A DNA stretch of 64,000 bases, from assembly GCA_027924585.1 (NCBI GenBank), contig BSBM01000123.1, positions 17,872,001-17,936,000 of the forward strand. Reading direction: 5' to 3'. The stretch comes from Larix kaempferi (Eukaryota > Streptophyta > Pinopsida > Pinales > Pinaceae). The notes beneath the pieces were generated by a model that saw only the letters and a program-made list of their open reading frames with translations, had not been told where the DNA came from and ran no database searches. The position numbers and the translations under genes are program-made. This document shows positions 1 to 11,699 of this stretch, in pieces; within the stretch, counting starts at the first letter, position 1, and the number at the start of each line of letters is the position of its first letter.

Positions 1-479
1 AATTAGAATACATTGAACAATATAAAATTTAAATTTTACAATTTTACATTGTATAGATGTATTTTAAATTCTCAATTACATTACAATTGTAAATGAAATC
101 AAAATTTAAAATTAGAATGCACATTACAATTTAAAATTGAAATTTTACAATTACATTATATTGTCTACACATTACAATTCAACTATCTAGTAGATCTTTG
201 ATATTGTTTTTAAAGCATCTAAACAAATATCTATAAAACTATTATGGAGGAAGTTCATGGAGCACTGACCATACATTCAAGCGTATTCACATTGGAGCAC
301 CATGAGCCAATTTTCACAAAATCCCCCCATCTAGTATTTTTAATCTTGGAATTAAAGCATTTACAAAAATACATTTAAAAAACAACCTCCACAAAAATCT
401 CCAAAAAAATATTCAACAAGACAACATGACAACTATGTCAATGATGCAAGTGGCATACATGTAACTCATTCATCTAGCC

Positions 480-3333
480 AATGGGTTATAGGAATGCAAG
501 TCTCCATAATACGATCATGGTCAGCTTTTGTCATCTTCCATCTCTTTGGCTCACCTCTCTTCACCTTGATTTCTGTTAGATGTATCTGAGCTGCCACCAC
601 CAAATGACTGTATTGGCATGATATATATTCAAGCATAAAATCTTTTTAAATAATATGAGCACCCTATTTTTTCACTCTTTTAAAAAAGTGTCCCATTAGA
701 ACCATGTCTCCAATTTGGTATGTGAAGTATCCATCTTGATAGGGTCGCACCAACTTGCTTTTTATTTGTGTGCATGGCATCAAATAATATGCCACATTTT
801 CTTGGTTGTGGGGGGGTGCAATGACAATGAATACATCACCTACAAGATACATTACAAATATTATTCAAATGTCTTATGTGCATTTCTACAACATTTGTAT
901 ATGTGTAATATATAGTGAACTAATTAACTTAATGAAGTCTTTTGTACCTTGCCTAACCATATCAGAAACTCGATCATGATCTAATGAGACCATTGCCTCA
1001 TCAGTGTGCATTTCTTGCCATGTTGGAATTGGATGTGGTCCCTTTGGATTAAGAGGGACATATTTCCATGGTTTCACATATACATCATTTTCACAGTGAT
1101 GAAGCCCGCATCCATTTGCATCAATGCAAAAATTGCAAAAACAAACATACTTCCTCGTTTCAATGGAAAATATGTCACCCATGTCTTTACTTCAAACATA
1201 ATGTAATTCCCCCGTACCAGGTATGGTCTCACAATACCACGGCATGGATCTATTCACATCACCAAGGGAAACATCCCAAAAGAACCTGCATGGAATTCAA
1301 TTTTTCATATATAAATTCCTATTGAGTATGTGTTCTTTTGGAAATGATTATATTGAATGTTATTAGCTTATTAATTGAGTTTGGAGTTTATTTCCTACAC
1401 ACCAGCCTTGCTTGTTCACGACCTTGATGTCCCAAATGACGTATGCACCAATCAACTACTTCTGTGGAGCATTTAAGTCGGGTTGCACCATGACTCATCT
1501 GGTACCTCTGAAGTGCTTGTTTCACACATGCACCTGCACCATCATGTTCACCCTTTCCATGCCCTGTTTCAAAAAAGCTCCAGGTGTGTCGAATTCATGT
1601 CTCTTTGTGAAGGAAACTCAACCAATAAAATGAGTGTGCCGATTTTAATTTCCCTGCACACCCATCTGACCAAATCCAGTGTTCAACAAATGATACGCCT
1701 CTCTGCCTGAATGAATCATAAATCAATCCAAAGTAGTGTTGAACAAACAATGTGTCATGCTCACGATCATCACTAACATAAAAATGGTACTCCTTGATCA
1801 CTTCACGTGACTGAGGAGTGCTATCCCTACCATCAATGCTTTCCTGAGCATGTCTGTATAATACATGTATGAAGATAGACACCTGGTCAGAGTTATAGTA
1901 CTCACTCTGTATCTCTCTCTGAGGAGAAAATGTGTAGTTCTTAGCAAATTCTACCACTGATAAGATTGTGCCCGACTCAAATACCTCATGAGAATGTTTG
2001 AATTCTGAAGCTTTCCACCTGGACCTATGGGAGTGATTTATGTATTTATAAATATGTCTTTGAAACTTCTCCATGAAATCGGAAATAGTAATCTCATCCT
2101 CGAGCAAGTCGATCCTCTTAGATGGCACAGATGAAGAAGATGATCAATTCATGGAGACATACTCGTACCTCTTCCACTTAACTGTGATATCTGACAATCC
2201 ATGGTGTGTTGGAGCGATAGGAAATTTCCTATGGAACAATTGCAAATCACCTCATTCAAGGCATCTTCTCTCACCTACACACCTCTTATTGAAAAAAACA
2301 TGTTCAAGATTCATGTTGCATAGTATCATACAAATAAAATCTCGCACTATGTGAGGAGCTAGTTCATCGTTCCAGTTCCTTTTGCAAAAATCTAGAAATG
2401 TGTCATAGTATAGTTGAAATTCAACATGGTATCGGAAGCAACAAGTGTCGTGAATCGTATTCAGCCTAATATACCACGTTTCAATTTGTTGAACATGATA
2501 AATGAAATTTGAACACCGGGATTGGTTTCTTGGAATTCCTCGTAAAGTGCAACTCTCGTCATTTCCATGACCTGCTTACAGTGCTCCTGATAAATGCCTC
2601 TGGATAAACGTTGTTGCAGGACATGCTTTCAATCTGGAATAGCACAAGAATGGCTATCCCAAAACTCTATCACCTTCTCTTTAATGCCTGCTGCCATCCT
2701 ACCTCGATAGGGTTCCCTACAAATAAGATCCCAATAAGCAGCTTCATCATTTTCATCTATCCGGACCCTGAATTTAGTATATTTGAGCAATGTTCTTTTT
2801 GAAACATTGAGCAATGATGCCATTGTTGATACCATTCGATTTCTTGAGGTACTTTGTGCCACAACAGCCGTTGTTATTTCCTTACGAGCAGCTCGGATAT
2901 CATTATTTCTTGATTTTCCAAATGAAGATTATGCAGTTCTTACATTTTCTAGAGCATTCTCGCATCTCTTTTTTGTTTTAGCATCTTGAAAACCCAACAA
3001 CTTTGTGGCATGTTTCATTTTTTTGTGTTTTATCAACCCATGTAGGATTTGAGCTTGTGCCATCATTGAATGTTGTTCAAAATATGACTCAATTATGTTA
3101 CTGACATGGTCTCTAACTCTCTGACTAGGGATCGAGTTCCCAATCTCTTCTCATGCAGAAACAACTGCACAATCCTCTAGACAATTTCCACCCCTTCCAA
3201 CCGCACTGCAACTCCCAATTACTTGAAATGTGAGAGGGAAAGGTGTCATTTGATGGCTAATCAGGATCAGGAGGGGGCACAGGGTCATGTGATTCTTGAT
3301 CACTATGATGTGATGTCTGACCATAATCTCTCC
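480..3333 (-). pseudogene. Main exon of a decayed transposase-like gene of an unnamed multi-copy family
   Basis: Pieces of one protein can be read on the minus strand in a consistent order, joined by frameshifts and stops. At about 3090-2630 lie a basic region and a probable helix-turn-helix (SLLNVSKRTLLKY). At 2550-2130 lie a helical piece (VMEMTRVALYEEF) and a Cys-containing piece (NTIHDTCCFRYHVEF). At 2128-1595 is the best-preserved block, with YHFYVSDDREHD, FVQHYFG and WSDGCAGKLKS. At 1182-886 and 852-500 lie C-terminal blocks (VGDVFIVIAPP, SHLVVAAQIHL, MTKADHDRIME). The SDD and WSDGC blocks look like Asp positions of a DDE-type nuclease core, which is inference. The order resembles an uncharacterised repeated family I recall from plants and animals. 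The right boundary is a likely splice acceptor at 3334-3336. Not functional. Confidence 0.6.
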
Positions 3334-3379
3334 CTACATAATCAAAATTCATGTGAAGGGAATTTCAATAAAAAATGCA

Positions 3380-4450
3380 TTATACAAGGAAGTTCATTTT
3401 GAAGTACCAAATTGAAGTGTTTTGAAATGCATTGGTACACGAATTGAAAATTTACTTTTAAAACAAGAAAATGATCTATAACTTGAATTCAAAATAACTT
3501 GAAATTGTTAGTAATTACTTGAGAATTGTTCTAAGTAAAGTTTGAAATTGCTAGTAACTTGAAATTTGAAATTGTTAATAAAGTTTGAAATTGCTTGTAA
3601 CTTGCAATTGCTAGTAATTACTTGAGAATTGTTCTAAGTAAAGTTTGAAATTGCTAGTAACTTGTACATTTAACTTTAAAATTGCTATTAACTTGAAATT
3701 TGTTACATGTAAATTAACAAATTGAACATTGGTTACTTGATAGTTGTGCATTGAACTTTAAAATTGCTAGTAACTTGAAATTTGATGTGGAAATTGAAAA
3801 TTTGAAAATTGGGTGTGAATTGAATTTTCCAACTAATACATTTAGCTTGAGAATTGTTCTGACTAAAATTTGAAAATGCTAGTAACTTGAAATTTGAAAT
3901 TGCTTGTAACTTGAAATTGCTAGTAATTACTTGAGAATTGTTGTAAGTAAAGTTTGAAATTGCTAGTAAAATTTGAAATTGCTTGTAACTTGAAATTGGT
4001 AGTAACTTGTATATTTAACTTTAAAATTGCTAGTAACTTGAAATTTGTTACAACTAAATTAACAAATTGAAAATTGCTAGTGACTTGAGAAAAATTCAGT
4101 ATAAGTATTGAAAATACATTTAAAACAAGAAAATTGTTTGTAACTTAATTTCAAAATAACTAAATATGTACATGTAACTTGAAATTGTACATTTAGTTTG
4201 AGAATTGTTAGTAAAGTTTGAAAATCAAGTATATATATATTTAACTCAAGATAATGATTAATAACTTGATAGTTGTGTATTGAACTTTAAAATTGCTAGT
4301 AACTTGAAATTTGATGTGGAAATTGACAAATTGAAAATTGAGTGTGAATTGAATTTTCCAACTAATTATACATAACTATCAATTTAACTTGAAAATTATC
4401 CATTTAACTTGAAAATTGTTACAAATTTTGAAAAATAAATAACATATATG
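3380..4450. repeat. Degenerate tandem and interspersed AT-rich repeat within the putative intron
   Basis: A motif close to TTGAAATTGCTAGTAACTTG recurs many times with small changes, among them near 3550, 3600, 3650, 3760, 3890, 3910, 3960, 4000, 4030 and 4290. Some longer stretches are duplicated, such as TGCACATTGAACTTTAAAA-like blocks near 3747 and 4265. The segment has no coding frame. It lies between the two presumed exons of the transposase-like pseudogene and looks like slippage-driven growth. From 4450 to 5300 the sequence stays AT-rich with looser copies of the same words. Confidence 0.7.
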
Positions 4451-5366
4451 TACCTACTATAGGAAAAAAAAAGTTAGTTTATCCCTACATTAATGCATAG
4501 AAAAAATTGGTACATGAATTGGAAATATATTAAAAATAACATAATTGAATTTTCCAACTACTACACAATTATCACAATGTTTATTTTATTTGTTGTCATT
4601 GAATTTGACATCTATTACATAACTATCAAAATATTCATTCATTTGTTTTCAAATTGAATTTTCTAACTAATACATAACTATCATAATGTTCATTTCAAAT
4701 ATTTAATGAGGGTAAGTTAAAATTAGACATTAATAGTTATTTCAATCAACAAATGTTGAGACTTGGAGCTCATATTGAGGCTATATACATTTATATTTTT
4801 TTTAACAAATAACAAAACAAGAATTGAAATTACATTTAACTTGAAATTGTTAATGACTTAGAAAATTGCAATTAGTTAAATATGTACATTTTAACTTGAA
4901 AATAGTGTCCAAGCGTACATTTAATTTGAAAATTGTTCCAATAACATTGAAAATTTCTAATAACTTAGAAATTTGAAAATAGTTAATATGTAAATGTTTT
5001 AACTTGAAAATAGAATCCAAGTGTGCATTTAATTTGAAAATTGTTCCAATAACATTTGTTAGACACGAAAATTATTCATTTAACATGAAAATTGTTGCAA
5101 ACTTTGAAATATAAATAACAAAGGGATGAAATAAATAAGAATATCATTACAAATAAATAGTAAACAAATTAAATTATGAAATAGTTATTTTTTTGGGAAA
5201 ATTGTTACTAATTTTGTAGTCTATATATAACAATTTGTTAAAAATATTATTACAAACAAAATATAATAAGACTAAATGAAAAAAAATAGTTAGTATATAA
5301 CAAATTATTAGAGAACTTGATAAAATATGATATATAAATTATGTAACATATAATTCAAAATTTTAC

Positions 5367-5532
5367 CTTGGTTGTCCTCGATTGGAATTGGAATTTGTTG
5401 CACCAAATGTGCATCTTCTTCTTCTCTCAAGCTTGCTTTTTGTTGTCTCAACCTATCTCTATTCCTCTCATGTTCTTGATTGTCATTTTGTAGACATGCA
5501 TGCTTCCTTTGACATTTTCTTTTATTCCCCAT
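5367..5532 (-). pseudogene. Probable first exon of the same transposase-like gene
   Basis: A minus-strand reading frame begins at an ATG (MGNKRKCQRKHACLQ) and continues with a charged, Gln/Glu/Arg-rich stretch. It ends at a good donor (CAAG then GTAAAA). It is open to the donor and lies upstream of the main exon, with an acceptor-like site about 2 kb away near 3334. A short basic N-terminal exon fits a DNA-binding transposon protein. The link between the two exons is inference from order, strand and splice signals. It could instead be an unrelated open frame in AT-rich DNA. Confidence 0.4.
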
Positions 5533-5874
5533 CAAACTACAATGAAAACAAACAACGATTTCATCAAATTGTTATAACAAATGACAATATGTTAGTATAA
5601 AATTTTGAAATATGTCTACAAAGAAATTTTACATGTCTAATGAACTCTAATTGAACAACATCAAAATCACAATGCTCTAATTGAACAATTTCAAATTCAC
5701 ATAGCTCTAATTGAAAATAAACTAGCAATGAGTTAAATTAGTGTTGTTGATCAATTGTTTGGTGATTATATAGAGGTTGGTTGTTATTTTTACGAAGGAA
5801 TGGTGGTTGGAAACATTAATTGTCCAACTCCTTTCCCGGGTTCTTTTTTATATTTTTTTTTACAAAGACAAACC

Positions 5875-6030
5875 CTCGATCGAGCTAAGTTTACACACCC
5901 TCGATCGAGCAAATACCCCGGTCAAGAAAATACCTCGATCGAGGTCTAGATAAAACCCTTGATCGAGATCCTATTAAACCCTCGATTGAGGTATTTTCAA
6001 TACCTCGATCGAGCAAATGCCTCGATTGAG
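5875..6030. repeat. Cluster of seven CTCGATCGAG palindromes
   Basis: Seven copies of a 10-bp perfect or near-perfect palindrome start at 5875, 5900, 5934, 5958, 5981, 6004 and 6021. Copies 1, 2, 3 and 6 are exactly CTCGATCGAG. The others differ by a single C-to-T change. Spacing is 17-34 bp and the spacers share AAATAC- and TAAACC-like words. No coding frame explains it. It could be a short satellite, the end of a mobile element or a multimerised protein-binding site. Confidence 0.85.
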
Positions 6031-8970
6031 GGCCTAAAAAAAAGGCTTAAACCATGCCATTAAACCACATTAATGGGAGGACCTAATACCATTGGATTCA
6101 TCAATGAATCCTCTATCTATATACATAAAACCTACAAATTTTTATCTTCATATGTCTTTTGTTTTTTAATTTCTACTAAAACATGCCCTAAAAAACCTTG
6201 TCGACAACTTCGATTTATCTCAAAGATAAATCAACAACATTCAAAATACACATACAAAAAATTTGAAAAAATACACAAGCACTAGATAAGCGCGTCCTCT
6301 TCAAAAGGGTATTTGTAGTTTTGGAAATTATGTAAACAATCATAAGATTTGGTGCACACACACACGTGTGCAAAATGCGACTGAAATATTCATTGGTCAG
6401 TTTCAAAAAATAATAATAATAATAATTTTTCAAGAAAAATTAAAAGAAAAATATGTAAGCACTAGTGCATTCTATCTAGATAATGTTCACATATTTCATT
6501 TTTTAAAATTATTACTTTAACATTAAATTATTGTGCACACACACAAACTACATGTTAATTGTTCTTCAAATGTTTAAGTACACACGTTTCATTAAATGAA
6601 AATTCGACATGGTAAATGACATTGGTATATTTCAAAAAAAATATCATTGGAAACCCAATATAATTCTCTACAATTCATGTTTTTACCGCATGTCAAAATT
6701 CATGTGGAAAATATGAGTTTCGAGGGCTTCAATTTAATACATGGGTAAAATTTCCGTTTTTCATCGTCATATTTGGCCAAAAATAGTTACCCATCTTCAT
6801 GGAGTCACCCCCAAGAAACACAATGGTTCTCCTCCTTGAACCAAATCTCTACATCAACATGTAAGTTCTCTCCATGATACTTTTCCCAATGTCTTTGGTT
6901 GCTTCCTCCTTATCTTTCTTCGCCATCTTCAACATATGCAAGATAACACAATAGAACAAACTAATTTATTTTTGACTCCTAGGGATCAATTTTCTCTAAT
7001 ACCAAAATGATGCAGATAACCCAAGTCAGCGACAACTCTTTTTTCTTAGATATGTTTTAGTGCAGATACACACTCTATTTCCAGCTTAATGAATCAAAAT
7101 AATAGCTAACAAGAACATTCCTCTCAGGAAATACAACCCAAAAGCATAAACAATCCCTTAGCTCAAATTCTAGTAGAACAATTACTTAACAAGAAGCTCA
7201 ATTTCCAATAGAAGAATTACTCAACAATAAAGACCAATCTACAACAGATAACTTATGATCCTACATAAAATAGATGTTCTCTCTATTGGAATCAAATAGC
7301 TACAACATTATATCCATAAGGCAACTCATGCTTGATGAATACTGAGACAACTAACGCCACACTTGCGACATGACTGGTGTTTAGTCATTGTACAGTGCCC
7401 TTGGCATGCACAGCTTCCTTGAGCATATCTTCAATGATACTATGAGCATCTCTGCCCCCTTTCTGAGACTCTGCTTTCCCTATTTATCATGGAACAAGTC
7501 CGTTTAAAGGATCAACAAGGACCATGTAGTGTTCAATAGAATTCTTGAAATCGCTCCTCTAACTCTGCGTAGTTGACATCACACAGATTAGAGGTAGCCA
7601 TGTATTGATCACCATTGACAGTTGAATCAATGAAATTTGCATGTGTCGAAGTACAATGAGTCTCCAATGCGTGTGCTCTTGCATCAAATTGTCATATGTG
7701 ACAAGAGTCTAGAAACTTGCCCAAGTGTGAGTGAGACTTATGCACTCTACATAATTCTTGTGCTTCTTGAGACAATTGAGGGTGCAATATTGGATCTCTC
7801 ATCCAACAATGCTCTCTCACTCGCCTCATTGCATGTGTGAACTATGTTGAGAGTATAAGGATTTCCTCGAAACATGTGGCCAAAAGGGATTAGTTACTTG
7901 TTAGGCCAACTAGATTTGATATCAAATTATAAAATAGGGAACAATATGTCAAGATTCAAAATTGTTAATGTTCAAAGTGGGACTCATTGGAAATTGCATT
8001 TGCACTATGAAGTCTTTGTTTTGAATGAGTTTTTATTCACTAATTTTACTATGTTACCAATGGTCCATCTCCTTCACTCACTCATCAAGTCATAAGGTGT
8101 CAAGATATGTTGTAACATCAGTTGCATTCAAAGCGCTTTTTTTTGTTTTAGAATTTTTACATGAATTTGATGATAAATTTGACCTTTATTATATCAATGG
8201 GAATCCTTATTTTTGAGTTGGACAAGAGGTACCAAATTAATGGTGCTTTTAATGACATATATTCATTTTATGGTCGAGATTTAATGAAATCATAATATTC
8301 TTAGTTGTGTCTATTAAATTGAAGGCATTGATTAAAACTGTTAACTCGCTTGCAATTATGAGATTATTCATTAGTCATTACTGGGATTATTAGTAGGTCT
8401 TGTAGTGATTAGTATTAATTAGTTGGCCATGTAGCAGTCCATGTCCCTTTCAAATCCATTTCCTTTACATTTAAAAAGTTCCATCTAGTAGTGGCATACT
8501 GTTCCTAGGATGCATATCCGTGTAATAAGACATGCGAGTCGTTCTTCATACTTCCTAGTGATTATTTTATTGTATTTGCCTCGGCTTACAAAATGGGATC
8601 ATTAGCTTGAGGGGTTTTGATCCATGTGAGTGAGGGCTTCAATTTACATAACCATTAATTTGAAGTAAGTTTAGTTTCATATTTTCCAGACTAGAGCCCA
8701 CACCAAATAAGGAAGGTAAAAAAAATGAAGTTCTAAGAGAATGTGGTATTGGCATTAGCATTAATGCAACAACAAAAGAAGGAGAAGTAAACAAGAAGAT
8801 CTATTGTTTCTTAGGCTCCTTTAATTTCACAAATGATTTTATTTAGATGAAGCAATATGGCTTGAATTCTTTACATAGTGAAAAAACTATCAAATCTTTA
8901 TTTCTTGTATAGACTTATGTTTTAAGTCTATTTTCTCTAGCTACCTTGTTAGTTTTAGGGCATTAAATTT
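6031..8970. other. Unassigned AT-rich intergenic sequence
   Basis: Only short open frames occur and none has a recognisable domain. Small features are a CA-rich run at about 6354-6366 and a TAA-rich run near 6410-6425. I see no RNA gene, no terminal repeats and no clear mobile element here. Confidence 0.5.
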
Positions 8971-9140
8971 AAAATTTTATGTTGTACTAAGAAGTACTTC
9001 TTAGGTTGCCAAAATTTATGTTGCACTAAGAAGTACTTCTTAAGTTGCCAAAGACTTATTGAAAATATTGATGTTGTTGATTTTAGTTTGTAGGTCATGT
9101 GGATATGTTGTTGATTTTAGTTTTTAGGTCATGTGGATAT
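8971..9140. repeat. Two adjacent tandem duplications (about 40 bp x2 and 34 bp x2)
   Basis: Positions 8971-9010 and 9011-9049 are near-identical copies. Each contains the 14-bp perfect palindrome AAGAAGTACTTCTT. Positions 9073-9106 and 9107-9140 are copies differing by one base (GTTGTTGATTTTAGTTTGT against the version with TTT). Neither is coding. Confidence 0.85.
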
Positions 9141-11200
9141 TTTCTTTTATAAAATCTTTATGCTATTTCACATGTTTAATGTGTTTTCTCTTGGATATTT
9201 GATTTTAAAATGTTTTCTTTGGTATATAACTTTTATAGTTAGTTGATGTGATTTATATACAATTTGCGGTCCTATTCTTCATAGTTAGTTTGACGTAGAT
9301 ATCTCCCTTGTAACCTCTAGTTAATTGATATTAACAAAAAGTTTTCTTTGTCATAATTGTGATTTTGATCCTCTCTTTTACTAGTATTAATAGACTTGTC
9401 ATAGGTATTAGGCCTTTTCTCATCTTTATAACGATTGTGACCAATGCCCGAGTTTAACTTCTATGACATTTATATTACGCAATGGCATATTTTTTCCAAA
9501 ATGAGCTATCTATCATTCGTTTGCAATGTAAAGTTCTATTATCAATAAGCCATATAGCAAATTTGATAATGTTTTAGCATTTCTTTATGATCTTTATTGT
9601 TAGTTCTTGTCATAGGCGGAGACTATATGTTCCGTCTTTTAGAATTTGTTGAAACTAATTCATTATAAAACATCATATTTATTAAGGTTGACAAAAATAA
9701 TATTATTTTTTGTTTTTTTTTAATAAGATTTTTCTTAATATTTATTGGAGTAGAGCTATTGATTTGACATTTATTATCATTAGACGGAATACTAAAAATT
9801 TAAAAATAAAATAAAATATATGACATAGTATTACTTACCAAATTTATAAAAATATTTATGTGTTAGTGGACTGCCATTCTATCATAGATTTTACTGTAAT
9901 TGTCACCCATCTGACATCTGACACATTTGGTGTTTTCTTAGCCATAGAGCTATCTCACAATTCCTATATTAGGCCATAAATAGTTTTTTTAAGTAGTATT
10001 TAGTCCACGCTCCTCGAAGATTCCGAGTGCCAAGTGATTCTCTATTAGAAAAATATAGATATATGCTAACTCATGACAAGTGTAGCCGGTTGAAGAGCTG
10101 CAGGGTGTAAGCTAACCTTCACAACTCTTCAGTTGTCATTTCAATTAAAACATTTAATTGGCTCCATCTTGGCCTATCTTCGAATGCGCCTCCCGGGGTA
10201 AGAGAAGCATAAAGGAACCTCTGTGTTGGATATGGGACACTACGCTTCCCAGGTTGAGAGTAGCGTGTATCCTTAGGTTAATTAAATGCAGACTGTGCTT
10301 ACTGCTCAGAGTTGACAGAGATGTCTCAAGCTGAAACTGGGTGACATGTGTTATCTCTCTCGTACTAACACTCGAATGCTCCTTGGGATTCTGGGAAAGA
10401 CTAATGTTTATTTTAAAACTCATTTGGTCCATAGCTCTATGGCTATTTGTTCTGCAACGTACATGTTTCTAATTTTCCCTTCTGGGGATGAGAAGGGAGG
10501 AAGGGTCTCTTGCTGATACTCTTAAGACTTGATGTTTGAAATCTTCTGTTGTAAGTTAGGCTTTGAAAGTTGGCTCAGGTTTTGATAGTTTCCCAGATTT
10601 AGCATCATCTTCACAAGGAGAAATTTGAACCCTGTTTGCCTCAAAATAATAGAAGGAAGGTTGATTTACTTTGGGAGAAACTCAGAGCAATCTTGGACTC
10701 ATGCCTCAACCGTACCCCAATCTGTTCCAACTCAGTTCACTTACTAATAAGCAAGAATTCTGAGAAGGAATCCTCCCAGTTTCCTACATATCCAGGTAAC
10801 TATAAGCTAGGCATTTTACAACTGTTTTTATTTATAATTTTTTTGTTAATACTAACTTTTCCTTTTCCCTTGTTGCATATCTTACTCTATAGTTGGGTTG
10901 TCTTCGGGATTTTCCTAGAGCGCTAACCAGGTCTCTTGGTGCCAAGTACTGTAAATTTCTATGGAATCATCAAGCCAAGCTTCTAGACTACCGGTATTGG
11001 TTATTATGTAATTATTAAAAAGGGTTTGGCCATTGAAAGGCTCAAACAATACATCGAAGTAGTATTTGGTTGATTATAACTATATATGTCTAGCTTCTGC
11101 GTATTATTAATTATTTTTTAAGGTTGTTCCCAGTGTGAGTTCCATGTGTAAGGTATGTTCAAAATTATATTCCTATCATGAAGAGCGACAACACTACAAA
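9141..11200. other. Unassigned sequence with two unrecognised open frames
   Basis: The stretch is AT-rich up to about 10000 and more balanced from 10080 to 10930. In that balanced part there are open frames of 92 codons (minus, 10154-10432) and 96 codons (plus, 10636-10926). I recognise neither. The balanced composition could mean a captured gene fragment or an old element, but no domain, splice pattern or repeat supports a call. Confidence 0.4.
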
Positions 11201-11390
11201 AATATTAAGAGTGTAGCAAAGGCGGGAACACGGGAAGGGGCTTTGAGCATGGCACACTAGTCGGTCGTTTTGTTGTTGTTTCTCCACTCCAAAGACAGAG
11301 AAGCTTCTTAGGGTTTTTGTGGGAATTGGAAGGGTTGAAGGCGAGAAGAAGGCTCGCGTGAATCCATGTTAATCAAAACAACTCAAATCC

Positions 11391-11531
11391 ATGGCGAGTG
11401 TGGCAGCAACAATAGATGAAGCCATCAGTCCCACATGTAATTGTATCTCTCTGGTGGAATGACTCATTTGTTTACCTCCTTAATGATCTTGAAGCCATCT
11501 ACTCCGCTGCCACCCCCAACACCGAAGCTGT
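11391..11531 (+). pseudogene. Broken 5' exon of an unidentified gene
   Basis: A leader-like stretch (about 11220-11390, with CTTCTTAGGGTTTTTG, a common look of plant 5' UTRs) is followed by an ATG at 11391 reading MASVAATIDEAISP. The frame then stops. A frame shifted by one carries a gene-like stretch (SFVYLLNDLEAIYSAATPN, then TEAVESL) that runs exactly into a strong donor (GTAAGT) at about 11539. This looks like the first exon of an ordinary gene with a frameshift, either captured or decayed. I cannot name the parent and found no second exon. Confidence 0.4.
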
Positions 11532-11699
11532 TGAGAGTCTTGTAAGTTATACTAATAACATGTCCAAGATATTTTTTCTTTCTCTCATGTCTTTGTTATT
11601 ACTATATTCATCATTTGTTGCTCCTTTGATTTTTTATTGTTTTTATTTTGGTTTTTAAAATCCAAGATCGAATTTTCTATTACTTGTGCATGTTGTAAG

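Noticed and set aside
5875-6030. CRISPR-like array
   Set aside because: Repeats are 10-bp palindromes with irregular, similar spacers of 7-24 bp in a eukaryotic genome. No cas genes.
10154-10926. Organelle-derived insertion
   Set aside because: The balanced composition prompted the idea, but no mitochondrial or plastid gene could be recognised.
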